The notes below the pieces were generated by a model. That model searched no databases. It was not told the DNA's origin and saw only the letters and a program-made list of their open reading frames with translations. From Guadua angustifolia (lineage: Eukaryota > Streptophyta > Magnoliopsida > Poales > Poaceae), in the NCBI GenBank assembly GCA_036346375.1, contig CM070517.1:11325161-11389160 (forward strand): a DNA stretch of 64,000 nucleotides, read 5' to 3'. Both the position numbers and the translations under genes were made by a program. Positions 1 to 10,803 of this stretch are shown here, one piece after another. The first letter of the stretch is position 1, and every line of letters begins with the position of its first letter.

Positions 1-790
1 TTTCTAAACATATGTTAAGTGGGCTGCATCCTCATCAAGTCAACTCTTTTATTCCATCCATGTTTTATATTATAGTATTACACACTACACGACAATAACT
101 GTAAATTTTCTTAATGTGCAGATTTACCTTAATAATTTTTCCCTGAGCAATTAGACAGGTGGTTGTGGTGGTGGTTGTTAAATTTAATGTATGCTTATGT
201 GCCTGAATTAATGTCATACTTCGTTGCTGAACCTAATACCTTAAAGGTAAAAACTCAAGAATGAGTATTTCTTGAGAACATATCAATGTTGCAACCAGCA
301 ATGAAGTAGCTGAGAATGGTGCCACAGGAGGTCCTGTCGCCTATATCGCCACAATCATTCGAAATGTGGACACTTTCAATTGCTTTGCCAAAGCGGGTGC
401 TGATGCCAAGTTGTCTGTTGTCAACATTAGCAGCAGTGAACTGCTTCCTCTATGTTCTTTTGTACTTTATTTTCGTATATTTTCCCACATTCTGGGAAGA
501 AGAGAGTAAACTATACAATCATCACATTATATGCCGGTTAGGGAGGAAGAGAGTAAACTATACAATCATCACATTATATGTCGGTTAGGCTTCTTAAGTG
601 TAAACCGTGCTTACGACATACTGCAAAATTGAATTACTTCAACTTTTGAAGCTAGATTAGGAAAAATAGGTGAACCAGCTGAGATATGGATTGCCTGCCA
701 GATATATAAAGCATTGGACATTGGATTATTCAACGTTCACAGAGAAGCAAAATCCATCTTTCCATATACAACGAGCACACGCACTTAAAG
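1..790. other. Unassigned AT-rich DNA
   Basis: I recognise no gene or element here. The reading frames are short and resemble nothing familiar. The only structure is a 47-bp direct duplication near 501-594. The stretch ends where the GC-rich CACTA leader remnant begins, near 790. Confidence 0.5.
501..594. repeat. 47-bp tandem duplication
   Basis: Two copies in direct repeat, starting near 501 and 548, each containing AGAGAGTAAACTATACAATC and ending in CGGTTAGG. They differ at about one base (TGCCGG versus TGTCGG), so the duplication is recent. Confidence 0.85.
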
Positions 791-1195
791 GTGGGGGGGA
801 AGCTGCCGGTCAGGGGCGGCACGGTGGGGGGCGCTGGTGAGGGTCACCGCTTATCGAGGGCCACCAGTGGGGGTGGCGCTGGCGAGGAGCGATCTACTAG
901 TGGGGGTCACCACCTATCAAGGGAAACCGGTGGGGGCAGCGCCAGTGGGGAGCGGTCTACTAGTGGGGGCGGCGCCGCTGCAGCCTGTGGGGGAGCCGGA
1001 GCGAGCGAGCAGGAGGGGCAGGAAATTGGGGAAGAGGTGGCGGCAGCGAGAGAGATTTATATGTGCACCATCAGTACCGGTTGGTGTCTTCAACTAGAAC
1101 TGATGCCTCACATCAGTACCGGTTGGATACACCAACCATCATGAATCAGACAGGCGAAGTTTAGGCACCATCGATGTCGGTTCGTAATAAGAACC
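790..1195 (-). promoter_or_regulatory. CACTA family-1 internal promoter and leader remnant
   Basis: On the minus strand a TATA box (CATATAAATC, around 1054-1062) is followed by a GC-rich leader running left to about 790. Behind the TATA box (1065-1190) lie copies of the element repeat CATCAGTACCGGTTGG. The same order (leader, TATA, repeats, then AT-rich tandem DNA) occurs in the same orientation at 39470-40610 inside element C. I therefore read this as the inter-gene spacer of a related, otherwise lost, minus-strand CACTA element. The short open frames across the GC-rich leader are compositional and not called as genes. Confidence 0.6.
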
Positions 1196-1224
1196 CAGAT
1201 CGATACCTAGTCATTTATAATTTT

Positions 1225-2030
1225 TTTATAGCTTACTAGTCATTTATAAATTCCTTTTATAGTTTCTACAATTCAGCAATAATATTAAAATTTTATATAT
1301 TCTTTAGAATATTATTTTCCAACCAACTAATATAAATTAAAATTATAAAAATTATAAGAAATAAAGTAATTTTTGCACTCTTATAATTCCATTGCAAATT
1401 TTCACCTTGTTATATAAATTCAATTATTGCTTCTTTGCTTAATAAAAATAATAAATCATACTTATTTCACACTAAAATGATTTTTTAAAAATAAGTTTAT
1501 GAGTCATTTATAAATTCCTTTTATAGTTTCTACAATTCAATAATATTAAAATTTCTACAATTCAGCAATAATATTAAAAATTCATATATTCTTTAGAATA
1601 TTATTTTCCAACCATTTAATATAAATTAAAATTATAAGAAATAAAGTAATTTGTTCACTCTTATAATTCCATTGAAAATTTTTGCCATGTTATATAAATT
1701 CAATTATTGCTTCTTTGGTTAATAAAAATAATAAATCATACTTATTCCACACTTAAATGATTTTCAAAAATAAAATAAGATTACTAGTCATTTATAAATT
1801 CCTTTTATAGTTTCTACAGTTCAACAATAATATTAAAAATTCATATATTCTTTAGAATATTATTTTCCAACCATTTAAGATAAATTAAAATTATAAAAAT
1901 TATAAGAAATAAAGTAATTTTTGCACTCTTATAATTTCATTGAAAATTTTCACCTTGTTATATAAATTCAATTATTGTTTCTTTACTTAATAAAAATATA
2001 TTATACTTATTCCACACTAAAATGATTCAA
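1225..2030. repeat. ~280-bp AT-rich tandem repeat, three copies
   Basis: Three head-to-tail copies start near 1229, 1499 and 1782, each beginning AGTCATTTATAAATTCC and containing TTCTTTAGAATATTATTTTC. A diverged single copy sits at about 40430-40610, at the same place relative to a CACTA internal promoter, and a short piece lies at 23265-23330. The repeat thus belongs to the inter-gene spacer of this CACTA group. Confidence 0.8.
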
Positions 2031-3550
2031 AGAAGCATGTAAATTAGGTGCAATGGTTCAGCAGCATGTAAATTAAATTAAGAAGATGGGAGCACAGTCG
2101 GATGCTTAAACTTTCCGGGGCACAACATTTCAATAAAAAGTACTACAAATCTTGCAACATAAAAAGTACTGATAAATGGTGTTTTGATTTCTCTGAGATT
2201 GGTTGTGTGGAGATAATTACTGAAACTGTAACAAAAGGTTCTGGTGCATAACACCGGAGGAAAATTAGAGCATAAATATTTCTCCTAAAGAAACAATGTA
2301 TGACTTTTGCCCAAAAAATAGGCGCGCACTTTTGCCCTTAGTTTATTTTATAATTTGGGGAAGGAACTTTCAGTGTGAATATGCATTATACATGGCAAAT
2401 CATCACTCAAACTAGATTGTGTCCATTGGCCCTCAAGCAATACATAGGTAGCTTTTCCAGATTTTTGAGACATCCCATAAAAAATAGGACCACCATAAGG
2501 AATTTTACAAAAGTAAGTTGGCAATCAAAAAAGAACCATCTTCTTATAGTGAATGCTAGATCTCCTGGTCTAAATTCAAAAAAAAATCTATTATCCAAGA
2601 ACCTTTCTTTTGGTGAGTTATTTGTTAGTAAATGACCCCTTTGAATGTAACACTGATGCATTGTGATAGAGAGCGTGTTTTGGTTAAATTAAACTAATTA
2701 GTTATAAAACTGACTAATAAAATAAAACTATTGCTTTTTTTTAGTATTCGAAAGAATCACGTAATTTTTAAATAAGCATACCTTATATAAAAGTAAGTAG
2801 AATAGCATGCCTTATAGAATACCAAACAAGTCCTCATTCTTTTGGAATATAAACTCTCCTTACTGTAAGCCCTACAAATACAAGCTGGTTTTATGTAGTT
2901 TTTCATGCTTAATATATGCAAATAAGCTAGTTTATTAGAGAAGTTCCTTGCTAGGTCAACTTAGAGAAGGAGAAACTAACTTGCACAATTGAATGAAGGT
3001 ATTTTTAGCTATTGCATATATAATATAAGTATGTGTATAATGTGCATGTGCACAGATTCGTATATATATGCATACATGGATGATTCTTAATTTGTGATCT
3101 GCTATGTCTATATTTGTTCGTTTGTCATGAATTGTTGCAAAATAACTTGATACCAAAAACGCAAGCGCCAATTCTTTTCTTCTATCAGATTTTCCATGAT
3201 GTTTAGAAAGTGAAGTGTGAACAGGTGTACATGTAGCTAGCTAGCACTTGTACACATGACGAGACAATGACTTGTTAATCGTCTGCACATTTTTTTGCCA
3301 TTTTAAAATGTGAATAAATAGAAATATGCATTGTCATCACAATTGTTCATGTTTATGCATTGTACGTGCTTTTTCTTGTGCCATTTCTTATATATCCTAG
3401 TTGTAGTTTGTATAAAAATTAACAGATGCAGCTGTGACTTGCAAGTGTCTGTGTGTTGATACGTTGAAGGGAACTTCTACAAAACTTTTTTATGTAGCAT
3501 CATGTATTGATATGTTGAAGGGAACTTAGGCAGTGAGTGGATGAATCAAT
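2031..3550. other. Unassigned AT-rich DNA
   Basis: No recognisable gene. A minus-strand frame at 2348-2524 (59 codons, containing PYGGPIFYGMSQKSGKATYV) looks protein-like in composition, but it has no start, is closed upstream by a stop and matches no family I can name. A short imperfect tandem repeat (GATATGTTGAAGGGAACTT type) lies at about 3455-3530. Poly-pyrimidine and TA-rich runs make up the rest. Confidence 0.4.
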
Positions 3551-3586
3551 GATGCAAATGTATATAGCAAATTTGAATTTTGAAAT

Positions 3587-4270
3587 TGACGAGGATTGGG
3601 AGACCTTCGTCCGGTCAAAAGCTTGGTCAGCGGAGGCCCCTAGCTCAGAGCCGTCAACCTCGGCTTAGAGCATGCCTCGACCAAGAACTCGACCCCCCGC
3701 ACAACCTTGGGCTCAGGAGGCGCGAGGCCGGCTCTTGCTCGGGACGGTTTCCCTTGGATTCTAGGACGTGCGCTTTCTTGGCGGTTCCCAAGGCTTGGGA
3801 AAGCGGAGTCAAAGGCGAACGTGGGTGGCATATCCGGGACGGTTGCAGCCCACCTCTAGTGCGCACGAGGCCATCACTTCGGCAACTTCTCTTGTTTGTT
3901 ACAGGCAGCACTAGGGAGGATATAAGGTCCCACCGGAGGGTCAACAGAGGGAGGCAATCACACGGTTACACCACACCAGAGCACAAGCTATAGGACAGTA
4001 GCCATTGTCGTCAAGCTAGAGCTTAGACTGTAATCTCCCATTGTACTCAAGAATAGTGAAGACCTCCGCCTCAGGGCAAGATTGGAGTAGAGCTGTTACC
4101 CTAATAGGGGGCTCGAACCAGTATAATTCTCTACGTCACGCTCGTTGCCGCCTAGCTCCAACCAACACCGCGCCCAGCAAGTTCCGACATTGAGCAGAGC
4201 TCGTTTTCGGGTCCCTCGATCTAACTAACCCCTCCTTCGTATTTGCGGTCAGGCGATTCGATCGTCGACA
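3587..4270 (+). repeat. Solo LTR (Ty3/gypsy-like), 684 bp
   Basis: The segment begins TGACGAGG and ends GTCGACA, and is flanked by the 5-bp duplication GAAAT (3582-3586 and 4271-4275). Removing it rejoins CACTA leader minisatellite DNA on both sides. Its 3' part, with a run of exon-like GC-rich sequence ending in TTTGCGGTCAGGCGATTC, resembles the LTR ends of grass gypsy elements that precede a TGGCGCC primer site. No internal domain or second LTR is present, so it is best explained by LTR-LTR recombination. Confidence 0.85.
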
Positions 4271-4275
4271 GAAAT

Positions 4276-4765
4276 GTATATGTATCATGCCAAATGTATA
4301 TGTATCATGTGAATTTTTCTAATTTTTGGTGAATTTTGAAATTTCTATGTATATGTGAAGTTTGAAGCAATTTCTATGTATAAGTAGATGTGAAATGTAA
4401 TGTATTTGAATTTTGAAATTTCTATGTATATGTGAAGTTTGAAGCAATTTCTATGTATAAGTATATGTGAAATGTAATGTATTTGAATTTTGAAATGTAT
4501 ATGTATCATGTCAAATGTATATGTATCATGTGAATTTTTCTAATTCTTGGTGAATTTTCAAATTTCTATGTATATGTGAATTTTGAAGCAATTTCTTTAT
4601 ATAAGTATATGTGAAATGTAATGTATTTGAATTTTGAAATGTATAAGTATACGTGAAATGTGAAATGTATATGTATCATGTGAAATGTATAAGTGTATGT
4701 GAAATGTATAAGTATATGTGAAATGTCAAATGTATATGTATCATGTGAAATGTATAAGTATACTT
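4276..4765. repeat. CACTA leader minisatellite (element A)
   Basis: Degenerate repeats of ATGTATATGTATCATGTGAA and TTTCTATGTATATGTGAAG motifs. The reverse complement of the same minisatellite lies at 37560-38335, at the equivalent place upstream of the ORF2 start in element C. Confidence 0.85.
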
Positions 4766-4976
4766 GTCATAGTATTTGGCCGACTTAAGTTAAGAACATC
4801 TTCGGTGTCGTCGCCCGTCCTCTCTACCTTCTCTTCTCCACCGTCCTCCTCGCCGTTTTAGAGTAGTACCATCAACTTTACATGAAATGTGATATTTACT
4901 TGTCGATAGTATTTGACCTTTTGTTGATCTATTTTCTTTAATTTTTAGTGTCTTCTTCTAGCCTGAGAAACAAGGA

Positions 4977-7704
4977 TGGTGGGCGAAGGATTTGGTCAAG
5001 AAGAATTTATGAGAAATTTGATTGTGGGAAATGATGGTCATGAGGCGGGGGAGCATGAACCCGCCCTCGTGCATCAACCTGTGGCCACCGAGGCCGATGA
5101 GGCCGCTGAGCACGATGAGGCTGGTGAGGTAACATTCTAACCCGTTCATGGTTGTCGGTTTCACTATCATGCTAAGCCAACATTCTGACCCGTTCATGCT
5201 TGTACCATACTTTTAGATCGATCAACCAAGCAAGCAATCATGTCAGCAAGGTCCAAACAAGAAGTGGAAGGCAAGACACGTTATCACCGAAGTCAACGAG
5301 AACGGCCAAACTTTTGCACCCCTGGAGGCGCTTGGGCCATTCAATTCGACATGTGGCGTCCACATTACGGACCACATGCCCATCAGCATAGCGAAATGAG
5401 ATCAGGTCCCTTAAGATACGGAGAACATGCTTTGAACCGATGTGAAGGAGACATTCACCTTTCTCCAAGGGACCGAAGAGAAGGTGAAGAGTTACACACT
5501 CAAGAAGATGGCCATCACATTCCAGACTTTTAAAAAGAAGTTGAACATAGAGTATATCAAGAAGAATTGAATGCCTGACTTCAACAAGTACCCAAAGTTG
5601 CAGGATCACTGGGATGCATTCGTGAACTACAAGACTTCCGATGAAGGTCGAAGTTTGAGTGTGAAGAACAAACTGAATGCACAGAAGAAGAATTACCACC
5701 ACCGACTAGGTCCTGGTGGTTACCGCCAAGCTATACCCAAATGGGAGGGAACTGCTGGTGAAGGGTGTCACACCCGCAACAATGGAATGGTCCTATAGAG
5801 CAAGGCATTGGTTTTATGCTCATGGCGGTGGCCTTGACGATGACGACAACGCGATGTTTGGGGAGGTGTTGAGAGATGTGACCAGAAAGCTTATACAATC
5901 GATCGAGGAGTCTTCCTAGGGCACATTCTTGCCAAACAGGGAGAACGACGAGCTAACAAGGGCCCTACAAAACCTAGAGCACCTTGGACGTACATGAGGT
6001 GTTGGCATCGTCCCGTGGAAGGTTGGTTTCACTCAGGACGCCGAGACCTATAGGAGTCGGTGAGAAACAAGGCCCGACAGGCACAACAGCTCATTGCGCT
6101 TGAAGAACGCCTGAATCAAACACAGAAGAAAATACAAGAAGAGATCCGAAGAGAGGTGCAGTTAGCCTTGAGCCAGCAGCGGGAGGCGGGCCAGGAACCT
6201 CCAAGTAATCCTAACATCATCAGCCCCTCCATGTAGCGGAGCAGCTGCGCTTCCGGTGGGCTACCCGAAGCGGACTTGGGCCACTATTTCGTACACAACA
6301 TCACGCAGCGGACACCTTGTGAGCTGCATGTCCAAGCGCGGAACCTCTCCTTCGAGGCGGCCCACGACATGGCTCACCCAGTGGAGCCAGGGTAGCTCAT
6401 CCATGGCCAACAGATACCGTCGGGCTACTCCAAGGTCTCAGTGGAGGAGGTTTGCCTAGGGTATGAGGACCTTGACCTCGAAATTCCTGGAGGTAACGGG
6501 ACTACGAAGTTAGGAGTGGCGGTATACAATTTCATCCCTTGGCGCAAACGGTACATAATTTTTCAAGATAACGTGGATGTTTCCTCTCCACGAAGAGACC
6601 TCCCGCACTTGGACCATGGCATAAGAAGCCGACTCCAACACCACCTCCCGCACACATAAACCCCAGAAGAAGCCTGTCTCCTCCAACAACCCCTAGCGGA
6701 ACTCCAACTCCAACATCGGCCAAGACAAGTCAGCCTATTCGGCCAGCAGCTCCGAAGAAGGCGTCGACCAAGACAAACCAGCTAGCTCGGCCAACAGCTC
6801 CCAAGAAGGTGTCGACCAAGACAAACCAGCTAGCTCGGCCAACAGCTCCCAAGAAGACGGGGTCCACCCAATCCAAGAAGCTGGCTTCACTTCCGAAGCA
6901 AGCGTATGATATGATAGAGGAGGAGACCAACAAGATAGTACAAGATGAGGTAACTAAATTTTTTAGACCCAAGTCACTGGAGAAGAAGGTTCAACCTGGT
7001 ACGGAAGAATTTTACAAAGGCTTGAGGACTATTGAAAATTTGAAGGATCAAAAATAAATGTCTCGCCTATCAAACTACGAACGCACATCGACTAAGGAAT
7101 GCCACAAGAAGAAGACGTCAAAGGAGAGCATGTCAGCTGAGGAGAATGCCATGGAGATGCTACAATTCTTCAATGAAACTGATCTTAATGCAGATCAGGT
7201 ATTAGGCACAACGAAGATTGAGTATGCCTAAGTAAGATGGCCATTTACACCGGGCGCATCATTGGTCAGACGTGAGGAACTTCTCCAACTAACAACAAAG
7301 ATGCGACAATTCTATGATTGGTACTTGGACGCGACCTAGTATGGTCTAGAGTCGTTCGCTGTCAAGTACAAGGAACAAGATTTTTTCCATGGGGACTGTG
7401 AATTTTTTGTCCAATGCAACATCATATATGATCTATACCAGACAGACGCCCTCGACACGGCCTTGTTGGGTTGCTGGACTCTGTAAGTGTCTTATTTACA
7501 AAAAATCATCGTGCGCGCCTTTGTACTATACTAACTTGCAAGCCTAACTAATTTCTTCTTATCTAGAATGGAGATACAAAGATGTAGAAGGGAGCGTATT
7601 TGTGACATAGTCTTCATTGACCCAGTAGTTATCAACGAGACAACCGTTATAGACTACCCAAGCGAAACAGAGACCAACATATACAGGGCGCTAATGGGAT
7701 AAAG
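4977..7704 (+). pseudogene. CACTA ORF2 protein, 5' part (En/Spm N-terminal domain and DUF8039)
   Basis: This is the 5' portion of a gene that resumes at 17264 after a retrotransposon insertion. Exon 1 (4977-5139) starts MVGEGFGQEEFMRNL and ends at a GT donor. Exon 2 starts near 5217 after a TTTTAG acceptor. Recognisable parts in order: KSYTLKKMA (about 5490) and MPDFNKYPKLQDHWDAF (5571), typical of plant En/Spm transposon proteins; a DUF8039-type domain (about 6280-6560, IHGQQIPSGYSKVSVEEV, DLDLEIPGG); a Lys/Pro/Thr linker with a 16-residue repeat (about 6740-6880); and a downstream exon at about 7567-7704. Several in-frame stops and shifts break it. Element C carries the same protein. DNA binding or an accessory role in transposition is inference. 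Confidence 0.8.
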
Positions 7705-7709
7705 ATATA

Positions 7710-10700
7710 TGTAATACCAAAAAAAAAAAATGTGTACCAGGATTTTTTTTTCGTCTCACCTAACCTCATATGTCCTTCCATTGTGTGGCTACCATCCCTC
7801 CTGGCCAGATTTTTTTTTTGTTTTTGTTCCCCTCAACCAGTGCCGACTCCCTTCCCCTCTCATTTTTTGGATGAAGCGCACAGGCCGGCTGCCCTTGCTC
7901 CTGGCCGAGAGCCCCATCTTGGCTGCCTCCGCTCTTCCCTGGCGATTCTCCCGGTTGGCGCTTGCAAACCCCCCCGGGAAGTTCTCTCTCCCACAGACAC
8001 GAGCTCCAAGCACCTCTGGCTCGCGGCGCCTGCCTCCTCCCCGCCCAGCACTCCGGCTCCTCTGGCTCGGCGGCCTGCCTCCTCCCCCAACCGACGCTCC
8101 AGCACCTCCTGGCCGGCGCGCCCTGCCTCTCCCCTGGCCTTGGTGCCCCTGCTCTGCCTCCCCTTCCTCCATGGCTCTATGAGGTCTTTGAGGTATATTC
8201 TTCTTGGGGTCCAACTTGCATGCCAAGTGTTTGTGCAAATGCCTAGCTAGAGTCCTTGTTTTGAGATGCAATTAATTGAGTGGATTTTGGATCCTGGATG
8301 CATGTGTGCTTGCTATGAACATGTTAAATTCTGTTTAATGTCATCCTTTTTCTTTGAGCCCTGTCAAATTAATTGTGGTGTTTGGTTCCCTTGCGCATGC
8401 TAGGTGATTGATGAAATTCCTAGAAGGTTTAGATTATTGGTATCGTAGTGAGTTAAGTATGCAAGGTTGAGGGATGAGCTTTGAAATGCTAGAATCGATG
8501 CATTGCCAAATTTTGTGTGTATGAATAAGCATGTCTGTGTAGGATTGCTATTCTAGAATTTATGCGTGTATTAGTGTACGATATCTCATAAGGAAATTTT
8601 CTTATGGTACAGCATTTTATTTCTCATGCATTATTCAAATGTGTTAGCATTCTGTTTAGTCAATGATTATGGACTGGTAGCTTGTATCTTTTGTGAACTG
8701 TGATGAGTGTTTGGTGATGCCTATTGCTTCAATTCCTATTACTTTGTGAATGCAACCTAATGACTGCTTGGCTTGCATGTAATAGAGCTTAGAAATTGTA
8801 GTGTACTGCTGTTAGTTGAAAAAAAAGGGGCATTTGTAAATCTATGTTCTGTGCTCTTATGGGACTAAGAAAGATAAGATTCGGTAAAGAGGCTCTTAGT
8901 GCATGGTGGTTATTAGCAATGGAGGTATATTAGAAGTTGTGGTTCATGTTCAGAATAGAAATGTGCTTAATCTTCGCCTTAATCCTCTTGAATCTTCATA
9001 TTTATAGGGCTACTTGTGGCAAGGAAAGGGGTGATGGCAAACTTGACATAAAACCTAATGGTTTGGTTTAGTAGTAATTATTCCCAAGTTCAAATCCAAC
9101 CATGTCCTTTTAGTGCTGTTCATGCTTCAAGGGTTTAGCTTTTGTGCATAGTGTCTAGGAAGGGTATTTTGCAGTGGCTGTTGGTGTATGATACTGAGTC
9201 TTTGCATAATCATGCTTCTTTAATTTCCGTTAAGTTTGTGATTTGTGACAATCGTGCCTTGCCCTATCTTGGGTTGCTGTTCTCTAGGGTTGGTGGTTTC
9301 TAGCGTTGCAATGGGCCGTCAGTCTCTCGTCGAGGTTAAAGGCAAGTGCATCCCCAAGAGTGTCATTTGAGTGTTAAATGCTTTGTTTGCGATAAGATTA
9401 TGAAAATACTAATGGTTTGGTTATGTTTAATAGTATATCTACAAGTTGCTTTTAGTATGATGATGAGGATGGATGAATGTTAGCAAATTGGTAAGTAAGT
9501 TATTCAATTCCCATTTATTGTATCGCTTTTCTGAATTGTACGAATGAGTATGGTTATGTGATGCAAGTGTAGGGACAAGCTTGCACTATAATCACCTAGT
9601 TGTTCATATCTCAGAATTTGATCTACTTTATAGAAATTATGTGTGATGCCTTTCCTGAATTTTATTCATGACTTTATTTACTCTCGAATGAATCACCTTT
9701 GGGGCAATATCAAGTTAATAGGTACTTCCATATTGGTTATGGCTATGTGTGGTGAAAATGAATGAGGGATGAAATGCATTCACGTCAATTGCATAATTGC
9801 ATTCATAATGGACGAGGCGTCCCATGTTGATCACGGGCCTCGGTGCTCACCCGTAGTGAGCACAAAAGTCCTACCTCGTAGTCCCATCCACGGGTGGGAG
9901 CGAGTCAGTAAGAGTAGGCCCCGCCACGGGATGGTTGGGATTGAGGGTGCACACCGACGGGTGTGCACTCAGCTATACCGGTATACGCTATGACAATGTG
10001 CATTATGAGCATGCATGGTGCATTCATTTTATGATTCATGAGAAAAAGGATGAGAGCATAGAAGCATTGCATTGTGTGTTGCAATTGGTAAATGTTAATT
10101 GATGAGAATGGAAATGACAGGTTGAGTATTGAGTCGTGGGCTCATTCTGAAATGATTGTTGAGGCATGAGTAAGGTTTATTTATGTTTCTGAGTTGTATG
10201 TGGTAAGTTGGGTTAGTTTCTGTTTCTTTAACTGGAAAATTTCAATTACGTATTGGTTATGGCAAATGATGAAGTAATCGTGTTCTTACGTTTGAAGTTA
10301 TATGAATTCAAAATTGCTCCCTTTATTTAAGGATGTCAAGTAAAGGAATTATTACTGTATGTCTTGAAGTCGTTGTATTCTAATCGAATTCATTACTTTT
10401 ATGCCTGTTTGCACTTTGCTGAGTCTTGGACTCACGCTTGTTTGTTACTTGTTTTTGGTGCGTTGAGGTTACCTCATTTGGGAAGGGAGTAGTAGCATTT
10501 AACAATTACGCAACCACCATTATTTGAATTAAATCATGAGTAGTGTCAAGTCTTGATTATAATTGTAATTAATGTGATTGTAATTTATTATTCATCGTGA
10601 TGAAATTTATTAATTCCTGTTGGGTGTGTGGTTGATTAACTAAGGACCTGCTAGAATGATATCGTAACTACTGTTATTCTTTTGTCTGCTGAGTGGATGT

Positions 10701-10789
10701 CCATATTTTTAGAGGAGGTGCTGCCAAAATTTTCAGTGAAATTGGGAGTTAGTAGCATTCTGGACTCTGTGGGAAGTCGGGGTGTTACA
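7710..10789 (+). repeat. 5' LTR of the LARD
   Basis: 3080 bp, TG...CA bounded with TGTAA/TTACA short inverted ends. It contains a GC-rich island (about 7860-8180) followed by AT-rich DNA, and a cluster of hairpins near 9843-9985. The open frames in the GC-rich island are frame-insensitive Pro/Ala/Ser-rich readings present in several frames on both strands, so I do not call them genes. Confidence 0.93.
9843..9985. repeat. Cluster of four short inverted repeats inside the LTR
   Basis: Four hairpin-capable palindromes lie within 145 bp: GTGCTCAC/GTGAGCAC (9843-9863), TCCCATCCACGGGTGGGA (9882-9899), GTGCACACC/GGGTGTGCAC (9947-9968) and TATACCGGTATA (9974-9985). All four recur in the right LTR (about 16314-16455). 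Confidence 0.8.
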
Positions 10790-10791
10790 GT

Positions 10792-10803
10792 TGGTATCAG
10801 AGC
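10792..10803 (+). other. Primer-binding site (initiator Met-tRNA type)
   Basis: TGGTATCAGAGC, two bases after the end of the 5' LTR, is the complement of the 3' end of plant initiator-Met tRNA and is the common primer site of many Ty3/gypsy and copia elements. Confidence 0.9.

Noticed and set aside
791..1144. Gly/Ser-rich open frame at the left end
   Set aside because: It lies antisense to a TATA-plus-leader block that recurs in other elements, and its length follows GC-rich repeats, not coding constraint.
3580..3993. 137-codon frame
   Set aside because: It falls inside a solo LTR with defined ends and target duplication; no known protein pattern.
7730..8271. Overlapping Pro/Ala/Ser-rich open frames on both strands in the LARD LTR, repeated at 14190-14745
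   Set aside because: They are open in several frames at once because of GC-rich composition, differ between the two LTR copies by frame-changing indels, and have no domain.
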